From RHKX01 sp963826475 (GTDB lineage Bacteria > Actinomycetota > Thermoleophilia > Solirubrobacterales > 70-9): DNA of 64,000 bases. Shown here one piece after another: positions 18,280 to 27,014 of the stretch (its first letter is position 1; the number at the start of each line of letters is the position of its first letter). The stretch is from positions 124,001 through 188,000 of the forward strand of contig CAWGXC010000002.1 in assembly GCA_963826475.1 (NCBI GenBank), given 5' to 3'. A program made the position numbers and the translations under genes. Under the pieces are notes generated by a model, which did no database searches, was not told the origin of the DNA, and saw nothing but the letters and a program-made list of their open reading frames with translations.

Positions 18280-18912
18280 CTACTTGCGCAACACGCTGAA
18301 GGAGCCGACCCACGGACCGGATCGCGTTTCGAGGACGAGCCCGGCCTCGTTGCCGATTCGCTTGACCTCACCCGGCGTCGTGAAGTGGGGATCGCCGAGG
18401 AGCTCGCCGACGATGAGTCGCCCACCCGGCCGGAGCACCCGCGCGATCTCGGCCACGGCAGCCTCCCGATCAGGGATCTCGCCGAGCGTCGTCGTCAGCA
18501 GCGCGGCGTCCATGGAATCGTCCTCGAAGGGCAGCTCGGCGGCGTCGCCCCGGGTCGGGTTCAGATTGGTCAGGCCGCGCTCGGAGGCCAGGCGGAGGAC
18601 GTGATCGAGCATCTCCTGCTGGATGTCGAAGATCTCGATCGTCCCCGCCGGGCCGACCCATTCGGCGAGATCGAGCGAGTAGTAGCCGGAGCCGATCCCG
18701 ACCTCGAGCAAGCGCTCGCCGGGCCGCGGCGCGAGGACCTTCCGCAGCCTCGCGCGGGTGATCAGCGGATGGGGCGCCTCGACCCAGAACAGCTGGGAGT
18801 ACGGGCAGGGCGAGGGGTTCCTGCGCCACCAGAGCGCAGCCCCGACGACCGCCGCGGCGACGGCTCCCGCGACCGCCGGAACCGCTCGCTTAGAAACCGA
18901 CCTTGGTCCCAT
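18280..18912 (-). CDS. Class I SAM-dependent methyltransferase
   Basis: About 210 residues. After a short hydrophobic N-terminus (VPAVAGAVAAAVVGAALWW), which may anchor it to the membrane, come motif I (LLEVGIGSGYYSLDLA), the acidic loop IEIFDIQQEMLD, and the post-II segment LPFEDDSMDAALLTTTLGE, then RVLRPGGRLIVGE. This is a UbiE/MenG-like or PrmA-like arrangement, but the substrate cannot be named. ATG 18912 is used; it overlaps the 3' end of the upstream 70-residue gene by 23 bases, and a longer start at 18957 would overlap more. The catalytic domain call is firm, the start is not. Confidence 0.85.
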   Translation of the reverse strand: MGPRSVSKRAVPAVAGAVAAAVVGAALWWRRNPSPCPYSQLFWVEAPHPLITRARLRKVLAPRPGERLLEVGIGSGYYSLDLAEWVGPAGTIEIFDIQQEMLDHVLRLASERGLTNLNPTRGDAAELPFEDDSMDAALLTTTLGEIPDREAAVAEIARVLRPGGRLIVGELLGDPHFTTPGEVKRIGNEAGLVLETRSGPWVGSFSVLRK

Positions 18913-19102
18913 CACCGGCGGTGCGAACGAAGATGAGCTTGCCGAGGTCGACGTCAACCTCGGCGTCCTCGGTGGCGAGCCTGTGCCAGCCGTCCTTGCC
19001 GAGGCTGGAGCGCAGGCCCTGCAGCTCCTCGTCGGCGATCCGGACGGCGATCACCTGACCGCCGTCGAATCCGAGCTCTACGCGACTGGCTGCAACTGGC
19101 AT
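18890..19102 (-). CDS. Hypothetical 70-residue protein, DUF3107-like
   Basis: A small beta-rich protein starting MPVAASRVELGFDGGQVIAV and ending with GKLIFVRTAGDGTKVGF. The strand-helix-strand pattern and the short length recall DUF3107 proteins of actinobacteria, but the resemblance is only by eye. It begins two bases after the stop of the methylmalonyl-CoA epimerase gene (TGA-G-ATG) and its end overlaps the methyltransferase start, so all three are probably translated from one mRNA. The tight packing supports it as a real gene. Confidence 0.6.
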   Translation of the reverse strand: MPVAASRVELGFDGGQVIAVRIADEELQGLRSSLGKDGWHRLATEDAEVDVDLGKLIFVRTAGDGTKVGF

Positions 19103-19103
19103 C

Positions 19104-19514
19104 TCAGTGTCCCTCCACGGGTTCGACGATTTCGGTGAGCACTCCGCCGGTCGAGCGGGGGTGCAGGAATGCGACGCGGCTGCCCCGGATGCCCGTACGC
19201 GGCTCGGAGTCGATCAGCTCGATCCCGCTCTCGGCAAGCTCGGCCAGCGCCTTCTCGATGTCGGAGACGGCGTAGGCGACGTGGTGCATGCCGGTGCCCT
19301 TGCGTGCGATGAACTTGCCGACGGGCGTGTCCTCGGCTAGTGGCTTGAGCAGTTCGATGTGGCCCTCACCGACGTCGAGCAGAACGGCCTCGACGCCTTG
19401 CTCGGTGACCGTTTCGCGGTGGACGAGCGGCATCCCGAGGGCCCCTTCGTAGAGAGCGATGGCGGCGTCGAGGTCCTCGACGGCGATTCCCACGTGGTCG
19501 ATGCGATCGAACAT
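19104..19514 (-). CDS. mce: Methylmalonyl-CoA epimerase
   Basis: Interconverts (R)- and (S)-methylmalonyl-CoA in propionate metabolism. The 136-residue vicinal-oxygen-chelate fold protein starts MFDRIDHVGIAVEDLDAAIA with the first metal His, continues with GEGHIELLKPL, and has the central GMHHVAYAVSDIEKAL and the last ligand in LTEIVEP. The spacing and the GMHHVA motif match methylmalonyl-CoA epimerases rather than glyoxalase I. The two reading repeats of the VOC fold are complete. No mutase genes are in the window. It is the first gene of a short leftward set with the 70-residue protein and the methyltransferase. Confidence 0.92.
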   Translation of the reverse strand: MFDRIDHVGIAVEDLDAAIALYEGALGMPLVHRETVTEQGVEAVLLDVGEGHIELLKPLAEDTPVGKFIARKGTGMHHVAYAVSDIEKALAELAESGIELIDSEPRTGIRGSRVAFLHPRSTGGVLTEIVEPVEGH

Positions 19515-19563
19515 CGGGGGCAGTCTATTCGGCTCGCTCGCGGGCCTTGGCGGCCCAGGGAGG

Positions 19564-21186
19564 TCAGCCCCGGCCGGGCGGCGGCTCGCTGCGTGGCCGC
19601 TCAGGGGGATGCGACTCCTTCGGAGTCGACTCGTGTGACTTCGCCCGCGACATCGCGCCCGCTGACCCGCGAGCGGGCTCGAAGCGGGGCTCTGGCGCGA
19701 GCGCGGGGTCGCGGTGGCCGGCCATGATCTCGACGATCTCGTCGTGCTCGATGACCTCGTGGTCGATGAGCTTGTAGGCGATCTCGTCGAGCAGATCCCG
19801 ATGGTCGTTGATCAGTGTCTGGGCGCCGCGGTAGGCCTCTTCGGCGATCTCGGTGACCTCCTCGTCGCGGCGCTGGCGCATCTTCTCGGAGACGTTCCAA
19901 TCGTTGGCGGGCACCTGGTGGGAGCGAATCGAGGTGCCCATCCCGTATTCGTAGACCATGGAGCGCGCGATGACGGTCACCTTGGCGAGGTCGTCGGAGG
20001 CACCCGTCGTAACGCGGCCGAAGGTGATCTGCTCGGCGACGCGGCCCGCGAGCAGGACCTTCATGTAGTCGATCAGCTCCTGGCGGGACTTCAGGTAGCG
20101 GTCCTCCTGGGGAAGGTTGAGCGTGTAGCCGAGCGCCTTGCCGCGCGGGACGATGGAGACCTTCTGGACCTGGTCGACGGTCGGCAGCAACTCGGAGACG
20201 AGCGCGTGCCCGGCCTCGTGCCAGGCGACGACCCGCTTCTCCTGATCGGTGATCAGCTTGCGGCTGACCAGTCCGGCGACGACGCGCTCGAAGGCGTCCT
20301 CGAAGTCGCTCTGCGAGATCACGGCGCTCTTGCGCCGGCCCGCCTGGATCGCCGCTTCGTTGGCGAGATTCGCAAGGTCGGCTCCGGTCAGGCCCGAGGT
20401 GTGCTGAGCGACGCGCCCGAGATCCGTGTCGAGGCTCAGCGGCTTGTTCCTCGTGTGGACCCGGAGGATCTGCTCGCGGCCGCGCAGGTCGGGAGCGGGA
20501 ACGAAGACTTGACGATCGAAGCGGCCGGGACGCAGCAGCGCCGTATCGAGCTGGTCGAGCAGGTTCGACGCGGCCATCACGACGATGTTCTCGCTCCCCT
20601 CGAAGCCGTCCATCTCGACGAGCAGCTGGTTCAGGGTCTGATCGCGCTCGCCGGAGATGTCGTTGCCGCGCTGGCGACCGACGGCGTCGAGCTCATCGAT
20701 GAAGAGGATCGCCGGCGCGTTGTCGCGCGCCTCCTTGAACAGCCGGCGGATCCGCGCGGCACCGAGCCCGGCGAACATCTCGACGAACGATGATGCGGAC
20801 TGGCTGAAGAAGTTGGCGCCCGATTCGTGGGCGACCGCCTTCGCGAGCATCGTCTTGCCGGTGCCGGGGGGGCCGTGCAGCAGGATTCCCTTCGGCACCT
20901 TCGCGCCGAGCGTCTTGAAGCGCTTCGGGTCGGAGAGGAACTCGACGACCTCGCGCAGCTCGTCCTTCGTCCCCTCGACGCCCGCGACGTCGTCCCAGCT
21001 GACCCCGCTGCGCTTGGAGGCCTTGATCTCCTGCGGCTTCGTCTTCGGCATCACCGCGAGCATGCGGAACATCACGTAGACGAGCAGGAAGATGAAGATC
21101 AGCATCAGCAGTGGGCTCCACTTGCTGATCTGGTAGAGCATCTGGTCCACGTTTATCCACCCAATGAGGCTTGCCGGAGTGCTCAT
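19564..21186 (-). CDS. FtsH-like AAA protease with minimal N-terminus
   Basis: A 540-residue membrane ATP-dependent zinc protease. The AAA module has Walker A GPPGTGKT (residues 105-112), Walker B ILFIDELDAVG and the arginine-finger region DTALLRPGRFDRQVFVP; the M41 domain has WHEAGHALV (HEAGH at 323-327) and the third-ligand segment TTGASDDLAKVT. Only one membrane helix is present (about residues 24-44), with no room for the usual periplasmic domain and second helix. The pore segment reads FVEMFAGLGAAR. ATG 21186 has GAGG five bases upstream; the frame open above it is antisense and shadow to the DUF1385 gene. The charged C-terminal tail is long and probably disordered. Confidence 0.9.
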   Translation of the reverse strand: MSTPASLIGWINVDQMLYQISKWSPLLMLIFIFLLVYVMFRMLAVMPKTKPQEIKASKRSGVSWDDVAGVEGTKDELREVVEFLSDPKRFKTLGAKVPKGILLHGPPGTGKTMLAKAVAHESGANFFSQSASSFVEMFAGLGAARIRRLFKEARDNAPAILFIDELDAVGRQRGNDISGERDQTLNQLLVEMDGFEGSENIVVMAASNLLDQLDTALLRPGRFDRQVFVPAPDLRGREQILRVHTRNKPLSLDTDLGRVAQHTSGLTGADLANLANEAAIQAGRRKSAVISQSDFEDAFERVVAGLVSRKLITDQEKRVVAWHEAGHALVSELLPTVDQVQKVSIVPRGKALGYTLNLPQEDRYLKSRQELIDYMKVLLAGRVAEQITFGRVTTGASDDLAKVTVIARSMVYEYGMGTSIRSHQVPANDWNVSEKMRQRRDEEVTEIAEEAYRGAQTLINDHRDLLDEIAYKLIDHEVIEHDEIVEIMAGHRDPALAPEPRFEPARGSAGAMSRAKSHESTPKESHPPERPRSEPPPGRG

Positions 21187-21218
21187 CACAACCTCATCGG
21201 CACTTCGGCGGCGGTCGC

Positions 21219-22106
21219 TTAGCCCTGCTCGGCTTCGAGCACGGCCGCCAGCGCGGCGATGCCGACCTCGAGCTGCTCGGCGCTGGGCTCCCGGGTCGCA
21301 AAGAGCCGCTGTATGCCGGTTCCCGCGAAGTGAATGGAGCGTCCCAGGATGGAGTCGGGATGTCGGTCGGCGTGGACGAACGTCTCGACCGAGAGGGACA
21401 GCCCCGCGATCGCACTGATCGCGCGAGCAAGGCGTCCGGGGCGTTCGACGAGCGCCTCCACGAGCAGCTGCCCGGCGGTTCCGAAGACGATCATGGGGAC
21501 GATCAGGTTGGAGCCGCAGCGCAAATGCTCCTTCGGCACCCCGGCCGGATCGACGTGCTGCTCGTAGCCGCCGATCGCCTTGTGCTCGACGGCGTGGTAG
21601 TGGGCGAGCTCCGTGCCGGTCAGGGCCACGAGCGCCGGCGTGAGTCCGACGGCGCTCGCCAGCGCCTCGCGTGCCGGCGACGTCGGCGTGTTCGAGCTGC
21701 CGCGCACGACGGCGCTGATGAACGTGGTCGCTAGCGCGGCTGCGATCACGCGCGGATCCTCGAAGGGAAGGCGAGCCGCGGGAAGGGCTCGCCGGGCGAT
21801 CGGGATCACGGCGAACGCCTCGGCCAGGCGGATCGGGCCCCGGACGATTGGGACGCCGGCAAGGCGATTGCCCCCGAAGTTCGGCTTCGGGCCGGCGGCT
21901 ACCTCGATCTCCCCGCCGGGCGTGCGGGCGGCAACCGACCATGAGGTCGGGCCGTGAATCAGGAGGCCGTTGCGGAGCGCCATCCCGCCGAGACGAAGGG
22001 TCTCCTCGGCGTGGGGGCCGTTGCCGTTGGAGGACGCGCCGTTGCTCGAGACGTCGACGAGTCCGCCCTGCGAGCCGCCACCCTCTTCCGGTATCGATTC
22101 GGCCAT
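21219..22106 (-). CDS. DUF1385 (YqhQ-like) membrane protein
   Basis: A 295-residue protein of unknown biochemical role, with a glycine/asparagine-rich, probably disordered N-terminus (SSNGASSNGNGPHAEE). The core begins GGMALRNGLLIHGP, and the family block TELAHYHAVEHKAIGGYEQH, rich in His, matches the YHxAEHK motif of YqhQ/DUF1385. Several hydrophobic helices follow, including NLIVPMIVFGTAGQLLVEAL. It precedes the ftsH-like gene by 32 bases on the same strand, so a shared transcript is likely. It is divergent from rarA. Confidence 0.85.
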   Translation of the reverse strand: MAESIPEEGGGSQGGLVDVSSNGASSNGNGPHAEETLRLGGMALRNGLLIHGPTSWSVAARTPGGEIEVAAGPKPNFGGNRLAGVPIVRGPIRLAEAFAVIPIARRALPAARLPFEDPRVIAAALATTFISAVVRGSSNTPTSPAREALASAVGLTPALVALTGTELAHYHAVEHKAIGGYEQHVDPAGVPKEHLRCGSNLIVPMIVFGTAGQLLVEALVERPGRLARAISAIAGLSLSVETFVHADRHPDSILGRSIHFAGTGIQRLFATREPSAEQLEVGIAALAAVLEAEQG

Positions 22107-22184
22107 CCGCTGAGACTAGCCGTCGGTCCCTGCCGGGTCGAGGTTTCCCCCCGTCACCGGTCGGAGGCGGGGATACTGGTCGCC

Positions 22185-23519
22185 GTGAGCGATCAGCTGT
22201 TCGAAAGCGACGAAGGGGGCCCGGCGGGCGAGACGGGGCGCGCCACCCCGCTCGCCGTCCGGATGCGGCCGCGCGACCTCGACGATCTCGTGGGCCAGGA
22301 GCATCTGCTGGCGCCGGGCTCGACGTTGCGGACCGCGATCGAGACGGGCGTCCCTCACTCGATGATCCTCTACGGGCCGCCGGGCACCGGGAAGACGACG
22401 ATCGCCCGGATCGTGGCCACGGCAGCCGACGGGGCCTTCGAGGAGGAGTCCGCCGTGAACGCCGGGCGTGCCGAGGTCCGGGCGATGCTCAAGCGCGCCG
22501 GCGAACGCCAGCGCAGCGGTCGCCGCACGGTCTTCTTCCTCGACGAGATCCACCGCTTCAACAAGGCGCAGCAGGATGCGTTGCTTCCGGCCGTCGAGGA
22601 CGGCCTGGTGACGCTGATCGGCGCCACCACCGAGAACCCGTTCTTCGAGGTCAACTCCGCCCTGATCTCGCGGGCGCAGATCTACGAGTTGCGCGGCCTC
22701 GACGACGAGGCGGTCGTCGACCTCCTGCGACGCGCGCTCGCCGATCCCGAGCGCGGCCTGCCCGATCCGCCCGCGGTCGACGACGATGCCCTCGCGATGC
22801 TGGCCGCCCGCGCGGGCGGTGACGCCCGCGCCGCCCTCGGTGCGCTCGAGCGGGCGGCCACGACGGTCGGAACCGGTGGGCGCGTCGACCTCGCCGCGGC
22901 GGAGGACGCGTTGCAGCGCAAGGCGGTGCTCTACGACAAGGGCGGCGACAAGCACTACGACTACATCTCCGCGTGGATCAAGGCGACGCGGGCCTCCGAC
23001 GTCGACGCCTCCATCTACTACCTGGCGGCCATGCTCGAGGGCGGGGAGGACCCGCGTTTCATCGCCCGGCGAATGGTGATCTTCGCCTCCGAGGACATCG
23101 GCAACGCAGCTCCCCAGGCGCTGGCGGTGGCGACGGCGGTCGGCGCCGCGGTCGATCGCGTCGGTCTGCCCGAGTGCCGGCTCAACCTGGCGCAGGGGGC
23201 CGTCTACCTGGCGCTCGCCCCGAAGTCGAACGCCTCGTACAAGGCGTTGCTCAAGGCCGAGGCGCACGTCCGCGAGCACGGCGCGGACGAACCGCCGAGC
23301 CCGGCGCGGAGCGCCTCCTACGCGGGCGCCGCAAAGCTCGGTCGCGGAGTCGGGTATCGCTACCCCCATGACGACCCAGGGGCGGTCAACGACCAGCAGC
23401 TGCTCCCCGATGCGGTCGCCGGCGAGCGCTTCTTCGAGCCGACCGACCGTGGTTTCGAGGCGGAGCTCGGCGAGCGACTCGCGCGGATTCGTGCGGTTCG
23501 GGACTCCGAAGCTAAATAG
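22185..23519 (+). CDS. rarA: Replication-associated recombination protein A (AAA ATPase)
   Basis: An AAA+ ATPase (MgsA/RarA/WRNIP1 family) that acts at stalled replication forks. The 444-residue product has the entry motif PLAVRMRPRDLDDLVGQEHLL, Walker A YGPPGTGKTTIAR, Walker B VFFLDEIHRFNKAQQDALL (the DEIHRFNK form typical of RarA), sensor 1 IGATTENPFFEVN and the C-terminal tetramerisation region with HYDYISAWIKATRASDVDAS and ARRMVIFASEDIGNA. GTG 22185 is the natural start; the upstream open frame is antisense to the DUF1385 gene. Domain order and length are normal. Confidence 0.95.
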   Translation: MSDQLFESDEGGPAGETGRATPLAVRMRPRDLDDLVGQEHLLAPGSTLRTAIETGVPHSMILYGPPGTGKTTIARIVATAADGAFEEESAVNAGRAEVRAMLKRAGERQRSGRRTVFFLDEIHRFNKAQQDALLPAVEDGLVTLIGATTENPFFEVNSALISRAQIYELRGLDDEAVVDLLRRALADPERGLPDPPAVDDDALAMLAARAGGDARAALGALERAATTVGTGGRVDLAAAEDALQRKAVLYDKGGDKHYDYISAWIKATRASDVDASIYYLAAMLEGGEDPRFIARRMVIFASEDIGNAAPQALAVATAVGAAVDRVGLPECRLNLAQGAVYLALAPKSNASYKALLKAEAHVREHGADEPPSPARSASYAGAAKLGRGVGYRYPHDDPGAVNDQQLLPDAVAGERFFEPTDRGFEAELGERLARIRAVRDSEAK

Positions 23520-23531
23520 GGTGGCGAGCTG

Positions 23532-25109
23532 ATGGGGAGCCTCGACTCGTTCAATCCGGCAACCGGCGAGCTGATCGGCTCCGTCGAGACGGTCGAGCCC
23601 GCCGAGGTCCAGGCCGCCGTCGATGACGCCGCCGAGGTCCAGCCCTTCTGGGGTGCGCTCTCCCTGGGGGACCGCGGCAGGTATCTGCACCGCGCCGCCG
23701 AGCTGCTCGCAGCCGACGTCGACGAGGTCGCGCGCCTGCTCACGACCGAGCAGGGCAAGCCGATCACCGAGTCCTACACGATGGAGGTCGTGCCGACGAT
23801 CGACGCGCTGCGTTGGATCGCCGAGGAGGGGCCGTCGATCCTCGACGATCAGCAGATCAGGATGGGGCGGGGGCTATTTCTCGGCAAGAAGGCGAAGTTC
23901 AGCTTCGAGCCGATGGGCGTCGTCGGCGTCATCGCCCCCTGGAACTACCCGTGGTCGATTCCCTTCGGGGAGGTCGCGATTGCGTTGATGGCGGGTAACG
24001 GCGTCGTACTGAAGCCGGCGAGTTTGACCCCGCTGCTCGGCGAGCGCATCCGCGTCGCGTTCGAGAAGGCCGGGGTTCCGGAGGGGCTGATCCGCGTCCT
24101 GCACGGCGGCGGCGAGGTCGGGCAGGCCCTGGTCGAGTCGTCCGCGCGGAAGATCTTCTTCACCGGCTCCGTCGGGGTCGGCTACACCGTCGGCAAGACC
24201 TGTGCCGGGCTGATGAAGGGCGCGGTGCTCGAGCTCGGCGGTAAGGACCCGGCGATCGTCTGCGCGGATGCCGATCTCACCAACGCCGTCGACGGCGTCG
24301 TCTGGGGCGGCTTCGCCAACGCCGGGCAGACCTGCTCGGGCATCGAGCGCGTCTACGTGGTCGAGGCCGTTGCCGAACGCTTCGTTGAGGGCGTGCGGCG
24401 TGAGACCGAGCGGCTCTCGGTGGGCGATCCGCAGCGCTGGGGGACGGAGCTCGGCCCGATGGTCTCCACCGATCAATACGAGCTGGTCAATGAGCTGGTC
24501 GACGATGCGATCTCAAACGGCGCCAAGCGCCTCTGCGGAGGCCCCGTCGAGATTCCCGGCTCCTCCGGCTCCTACATCGCGCCGACCGTGCTCACCGAGG
24601 TGACTCATGAGATGCGGATCATGCGCGAGGAGATCTTCGGCCCGGTCCTGCCGATCGTCACCGTCGCCGGCGAGGAGGAGGCGATCGAGCTCGCCAACGA
24701 TTCCGACTTCGGGCTGGGCGCCTCCGTGTGGACACGCGACCGCGGCAAGGGGGAACGAATCGCCCGCCGGATCGAGTCGGGGATGGTCTGGATCAACGAC
24801 CACTCCTACAGCCATGCAGCCATCCAGTGCGCCTGGGGAGGGGTCAAGGATTCCGGCCTCGGTCGCTCTCACTCCAAGTTCGGCTTCTACGAGTGCGTCG
24901 ACATCAAGACGGTCAGCTGGAACGCCGCGCGCAGCCGCGACTTCTGGTGGCACCCCTACGACGAGACGCTCGGCGAGGCCGTCCGCGCCAGCGCCGGGCT
25001 GCTCTACGGCGGCAACGGCTCGCGCGTGAAGGTCCTACGCGAGGGAGGCGGGTCCCTGCTGAAGACGGGCGCGAGGTCGCTGCGGAGGGGTCCGGGGCCG
25101 GGGGACTGA
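23532..25109 (+). CDS. Aldehyde dehydrogenase family protein
   Basis: A 525-residue NAD(P)-dependent aldehyde dehydrogenase. Visible are GVIAPWNYPWSIPFGEV, the Rossmann FTGSVGVGYTVGK, the Glu block LELGGKDPAIVCADADL, the catalytic Cys in ANAGQTCSGIERVYV and the late EEIFGPVLPIVTV. The C-terminus continues for some 70 residues beyond the usual family end (SHSKFGFYECVDIKTVSW then a basic tail), a pattern seen in a group near coniferyl/benzaldehyde or long-chain aldehyde dehydrogenases. The true substrate is unknown. It begins 12 bases after rarA and is probably in the same operon. Confidence 0.88.
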   Translation: MGSLDSFNPATGELIGSVETVEPAEVQAAVDDAAEVQPFWGALSLGDRGRYLHRAAELLAADVDEVARLLTTEQGKPITESYTMEVVPTIDALRWIAEEGPSILDDQQIRMGRGLFLGKKAKFSFEPMGVVGVIAPWNYPWSIPFGEVAIALMAGNGVVLKPASLTPLLGERIRVAFEKAGVPEGLIRVLHGGGEVGQALVESSARKIFFTGSVGVGYTVGKTCAGLMKGAVLELGGKDPAIVCADADLTNAVDGVVWGGFANAGQTCSGIERVYVVEAVAERFVEGVRRETERLSVGDPQRWGTELGPMVSTDQYELVNELVDDAISNGAKRLCGGPVEIPGSSGSYIAPTVLTEVTHEMRIMREEIFGPVLPIVTVAGEEEAIELANDSDFGLGASVWTRDRGKGERIARRIESGMVWINDHSYSHAAIQCAWGGVKDSGLGRSHSKFGFYECVDIKTVSWNAARSRDFWWHPYDETLGEAVRASAGLLYGGNGSRVKVLREGGGSLLKTGARSLRRGPGPGD

Positions 25110-25199
25110 GGGCGTGGCCTCCCGAGGGGCCTGGCCGGTGGGCTCCAGCCCGAACCAACTCTCGCCCTGCCGCGCTGGGTCCGGGCGACAGCGACCCGC

Positions 25200-25709
25200 C
25201 TAGTCCCCGCCCCGCAAGGCCGCCAAGGCCTGCCGCTCCCCCTCGAACGCCGGCTCGGGGAAGTCCTCCAGCGTGAACCACTCGCCCTCGGTCGACTCCT
25301 CCGAGACCTCGAGCTCGCCGCCGGTGATCCGGCAGAGGTAGGCGACGTCGAAGATCGAGATCGCATCGTCGCCGGAGCCGTACTTCGATCGGAAGACGCC
25401 GATGACCCGCTCGGCCTCGATCTCCAGGCCGGTCTCCTCGCGCACCTCGCGGGCGATCGCCTCCGGGCCGCTCTCGTCGAGCTCGACGAAGCCGCCCGGC
25501 ATGTTCCACTTGCCGGCATAGGGCTCGTCGGCTCGTCGCAGGGCGAGGAAGGAGCCGTCCCGGTCGATCCACGCCTGCACGGTCGGCGCCGGGTTCTCGT
25601 AGTGGACGAACCCGCAGTTGGGACAGGTCGGCCGGTCGGGGTCGGGGCCTGGTGAGGGTCTCGGCTCGAGCTCGGTCGCGCAGCGGGGGCAGTATCGAAA
25701 GGCGCTCAC
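25200..25709 (-). CDS. NUDIX hydrolase with N-terminal zinc ribbon
   Basis: A 169-residue protein that probably hydrolyses a nucleoside diphosphate linked to another group. The N-terminus has a zinc ribbon of two CxxC pairs (C7/C10 and C29/C32), an arrangement found in NudC/ADP-ribose pyrophosphatase-like groups. The NUDIX box reads GGFVELDESGPEAIAREV then REETGLEI, with all the conserved Gly, Glu, Arg and the REExxEExG metal ligands. Start GTG at 25709 overlaps the stop of the upstream gene (GTGA). A specific substrate cannot be assigned. Confidence 0.88.
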   Translation of the reverse strand: MSAFRYCPRCATELEPRPSPGPDPDRPTCPNCGFVHYENPAPTVQAWIDRDGSFLALRRADEPYAGKWNMPGGFVELDESGPEAIAREVREETGLEIEAERVIGVFRSKYGSGDDAISIFDVAYLCRITGGELEVSEESTEGEWFTLEDFPEPAFEGERQALAALRGGD

Positions 25710-26185
25710 GCCCGGAAGCTATCGGCTCCAAGCGTGCGCTCGACGGCGTGGCGCGACATCGACTCGAACGCCTCGGTGATCTCGCGCTCGCCGACACCGA
25801 GCCGGCTCCCGAGAGCGGCTTCGATGCCGCCGTGCAGATCGGGCCGACCGCCGCGCGCGTAAGCGGACTCGATCTCCGCGTCGATCTGGGTCAGGCCTCG
25901 CTCGATCGCGGGGGCCTTGTCGGCCCCGAGCTCGGCGGCGAGTGCCTTGGCCAGGGCCCTGCGGTGTGCGGCCAACTCGATCCGCCGGGCGACCGCGACG
26001 CCGTTCTCGCCCCGAGGGGATGCGGCGGCCCTGGCATTCGGAGCTCTGGCCGGGGGCCTCTCCCGCGCCGCGGCGGGACCAGCCGCGAGGGCCGGACCGG
26101 TGACCGCCAGCGCGGCGGTGGCGGCGGTGGCCGCGATCCGCCTCCGCATATCGACGGTGCCCTCTCGATCGCGGCGTTTGCTCAT
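25706..26185 (-). CDS. Exported hypothetical protein
   Basis: About 159 residues from ATG 26185 (MSKRRDREGTVD), or 147 from ATG 26149 (MRRRIAATAAT). An N-terminal signal (IAATAATAALAVTGPALAAG) is followed by an Ala/Pro-rich linker and a helical, charged C-terminal domain (AHRRALAKALAAELGADKAP then LTQIDAEIESAYARG). No named family recognised. Start choice is unsure because no strong ribosome site is seen at either ATG. Its stop overlaps the NUDIX gene start, so the two are probably translated together. Confidence 0.6.
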   Translation of the reverse strand: MSKRRDREGTVDMRRRIAATAATAALAVTGPALAAGPAAARERPPARAPNARAAASPRGENGVAVARRIELAAHRRALAKALAAELGADKAPAIERGLTQIDAEIESAYARGGRPDLHGGIEAALGSRLGVGEREITEAFESMSRHAVERTLGADSFRA

Positions 26186-26249
26186 CGCCCGCTCAGTTTC
26201 CAGCTCCGACCTAACGCCGAAGTTAAGCCCCGCCGCTAGCTTCCCGTGA

Positions 26250-27014
26250 ATGTCCGACGAGGCGAATGCGTCCCGTGACGCCGAGGCGCCTCCTGCGACC
26301 GGCGCCCCGGCGCTGAGCACCACGGCCCTCTCCCGTGCCTACGGGGAGAGCTGGGTGCTGCGCGAGCTGACCGTCGAGCTGCCCCACGGTGAGACCCTCG
26401 CGGTGATCGGCCCCAACGGCGCGGGGAAGTCAACGCTGCTGAGGATCGTCGCGACGTTGCTGCGACCGACCGCCGGCTCGGCGTCGGTCCTCGGGGTCTC
26501 ACTCCCCCGTGAGGCGTGGCGGCTGCGCGGCCGCATCGGTTACCTCGGTCACGGCTCCCTGCTCTACCGCGACCTCGAGGCGGCGGAGAACCTCCGCTTC
26601 CACGCTCGTCTCTTCGGCATCCCCGATGACGGCGCCGAGCGGATCGCAGAGCTGCTCGAGCGGGTCGGACTCGCTCATCGCGCGCGAACCCGGATCGGGG
26701 AGATGTCCGCCGGGATGATCCAGCGCCTCGCCATCTGCCGGGCGGTTCTGCACGAGCCGGAGCTGCTGGTGCTTGACGAGCCGCTCGCGAACCTGGACCC
26801 GGCCGGCGCCGAGGCGGTCGGGCCGCTGCTCGAACCGCGGCGGGGGCGCAGCCGGATCCTCGTCACCCACGACGTCGACGCGGCCCTGGCAGGTTCCGAC
26901 CGCGTTCTGGCGCTGACGCGCGAGGGCCGGGTCGGCTTCGAGGGGCCGGTCGCCGACTTCGACTCCGGGCGGGCACGGGCCATCTACTCCGACGTCGCCG
27001 TGACGGGGCGATGA
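26250..27014 (+). CDS. ccmA: Heme exporter ATP-binding subunit CcmA
   Basis: The ATPase of the CcmABCD complex that releases holo-CcmE during cytochrome c maturation. The 254-residue product has Walker A GPNGAGKST (residues 54-62), an altered signature EMSAGMIQRLAICRAV in place of LSGGQ (typical of CcmA), Walker B LLVLDEPLANLD and the H-loop ILVTHDVD. The first gene of a run with ccmB, ccmC and a CcmD-like gene, its stop overlaps the ccmB ATG as ATGA. On its own it would be a generic ABC ATPase; the neighbours fix the assignment. Confidence 0.9.
   Translation: MSDEANASRDAEAPPATGAPALSTTALSRAYGESWVLRELTVELPHGETLAVIGPNGAGKSTLLRIVATLLRPTAGSASVLGVSLPREAWRLRGRIGYLGHGSLLYRDLEAAENLRFHARLFGIPDDGAERIAELLERVGLAHRARTRIGEMSAGMIQRLAICRAVLHEPELLVLDEPLANLDPAGAEAVGPLLEPRRGRSRILVTHDVDAALAGSDRVLALTREGRVGFEGPVADFDSGRARAIYSDVAVTGR

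Noticed and set aside
21187..21942. Upstream extension of the FtsH-like frame by about 250 residues
   Set aside because: The added text is antisense-like shadow of the DUF1385 gene on the same strand in another frame; the ATG at 21186 has a ribosome site.
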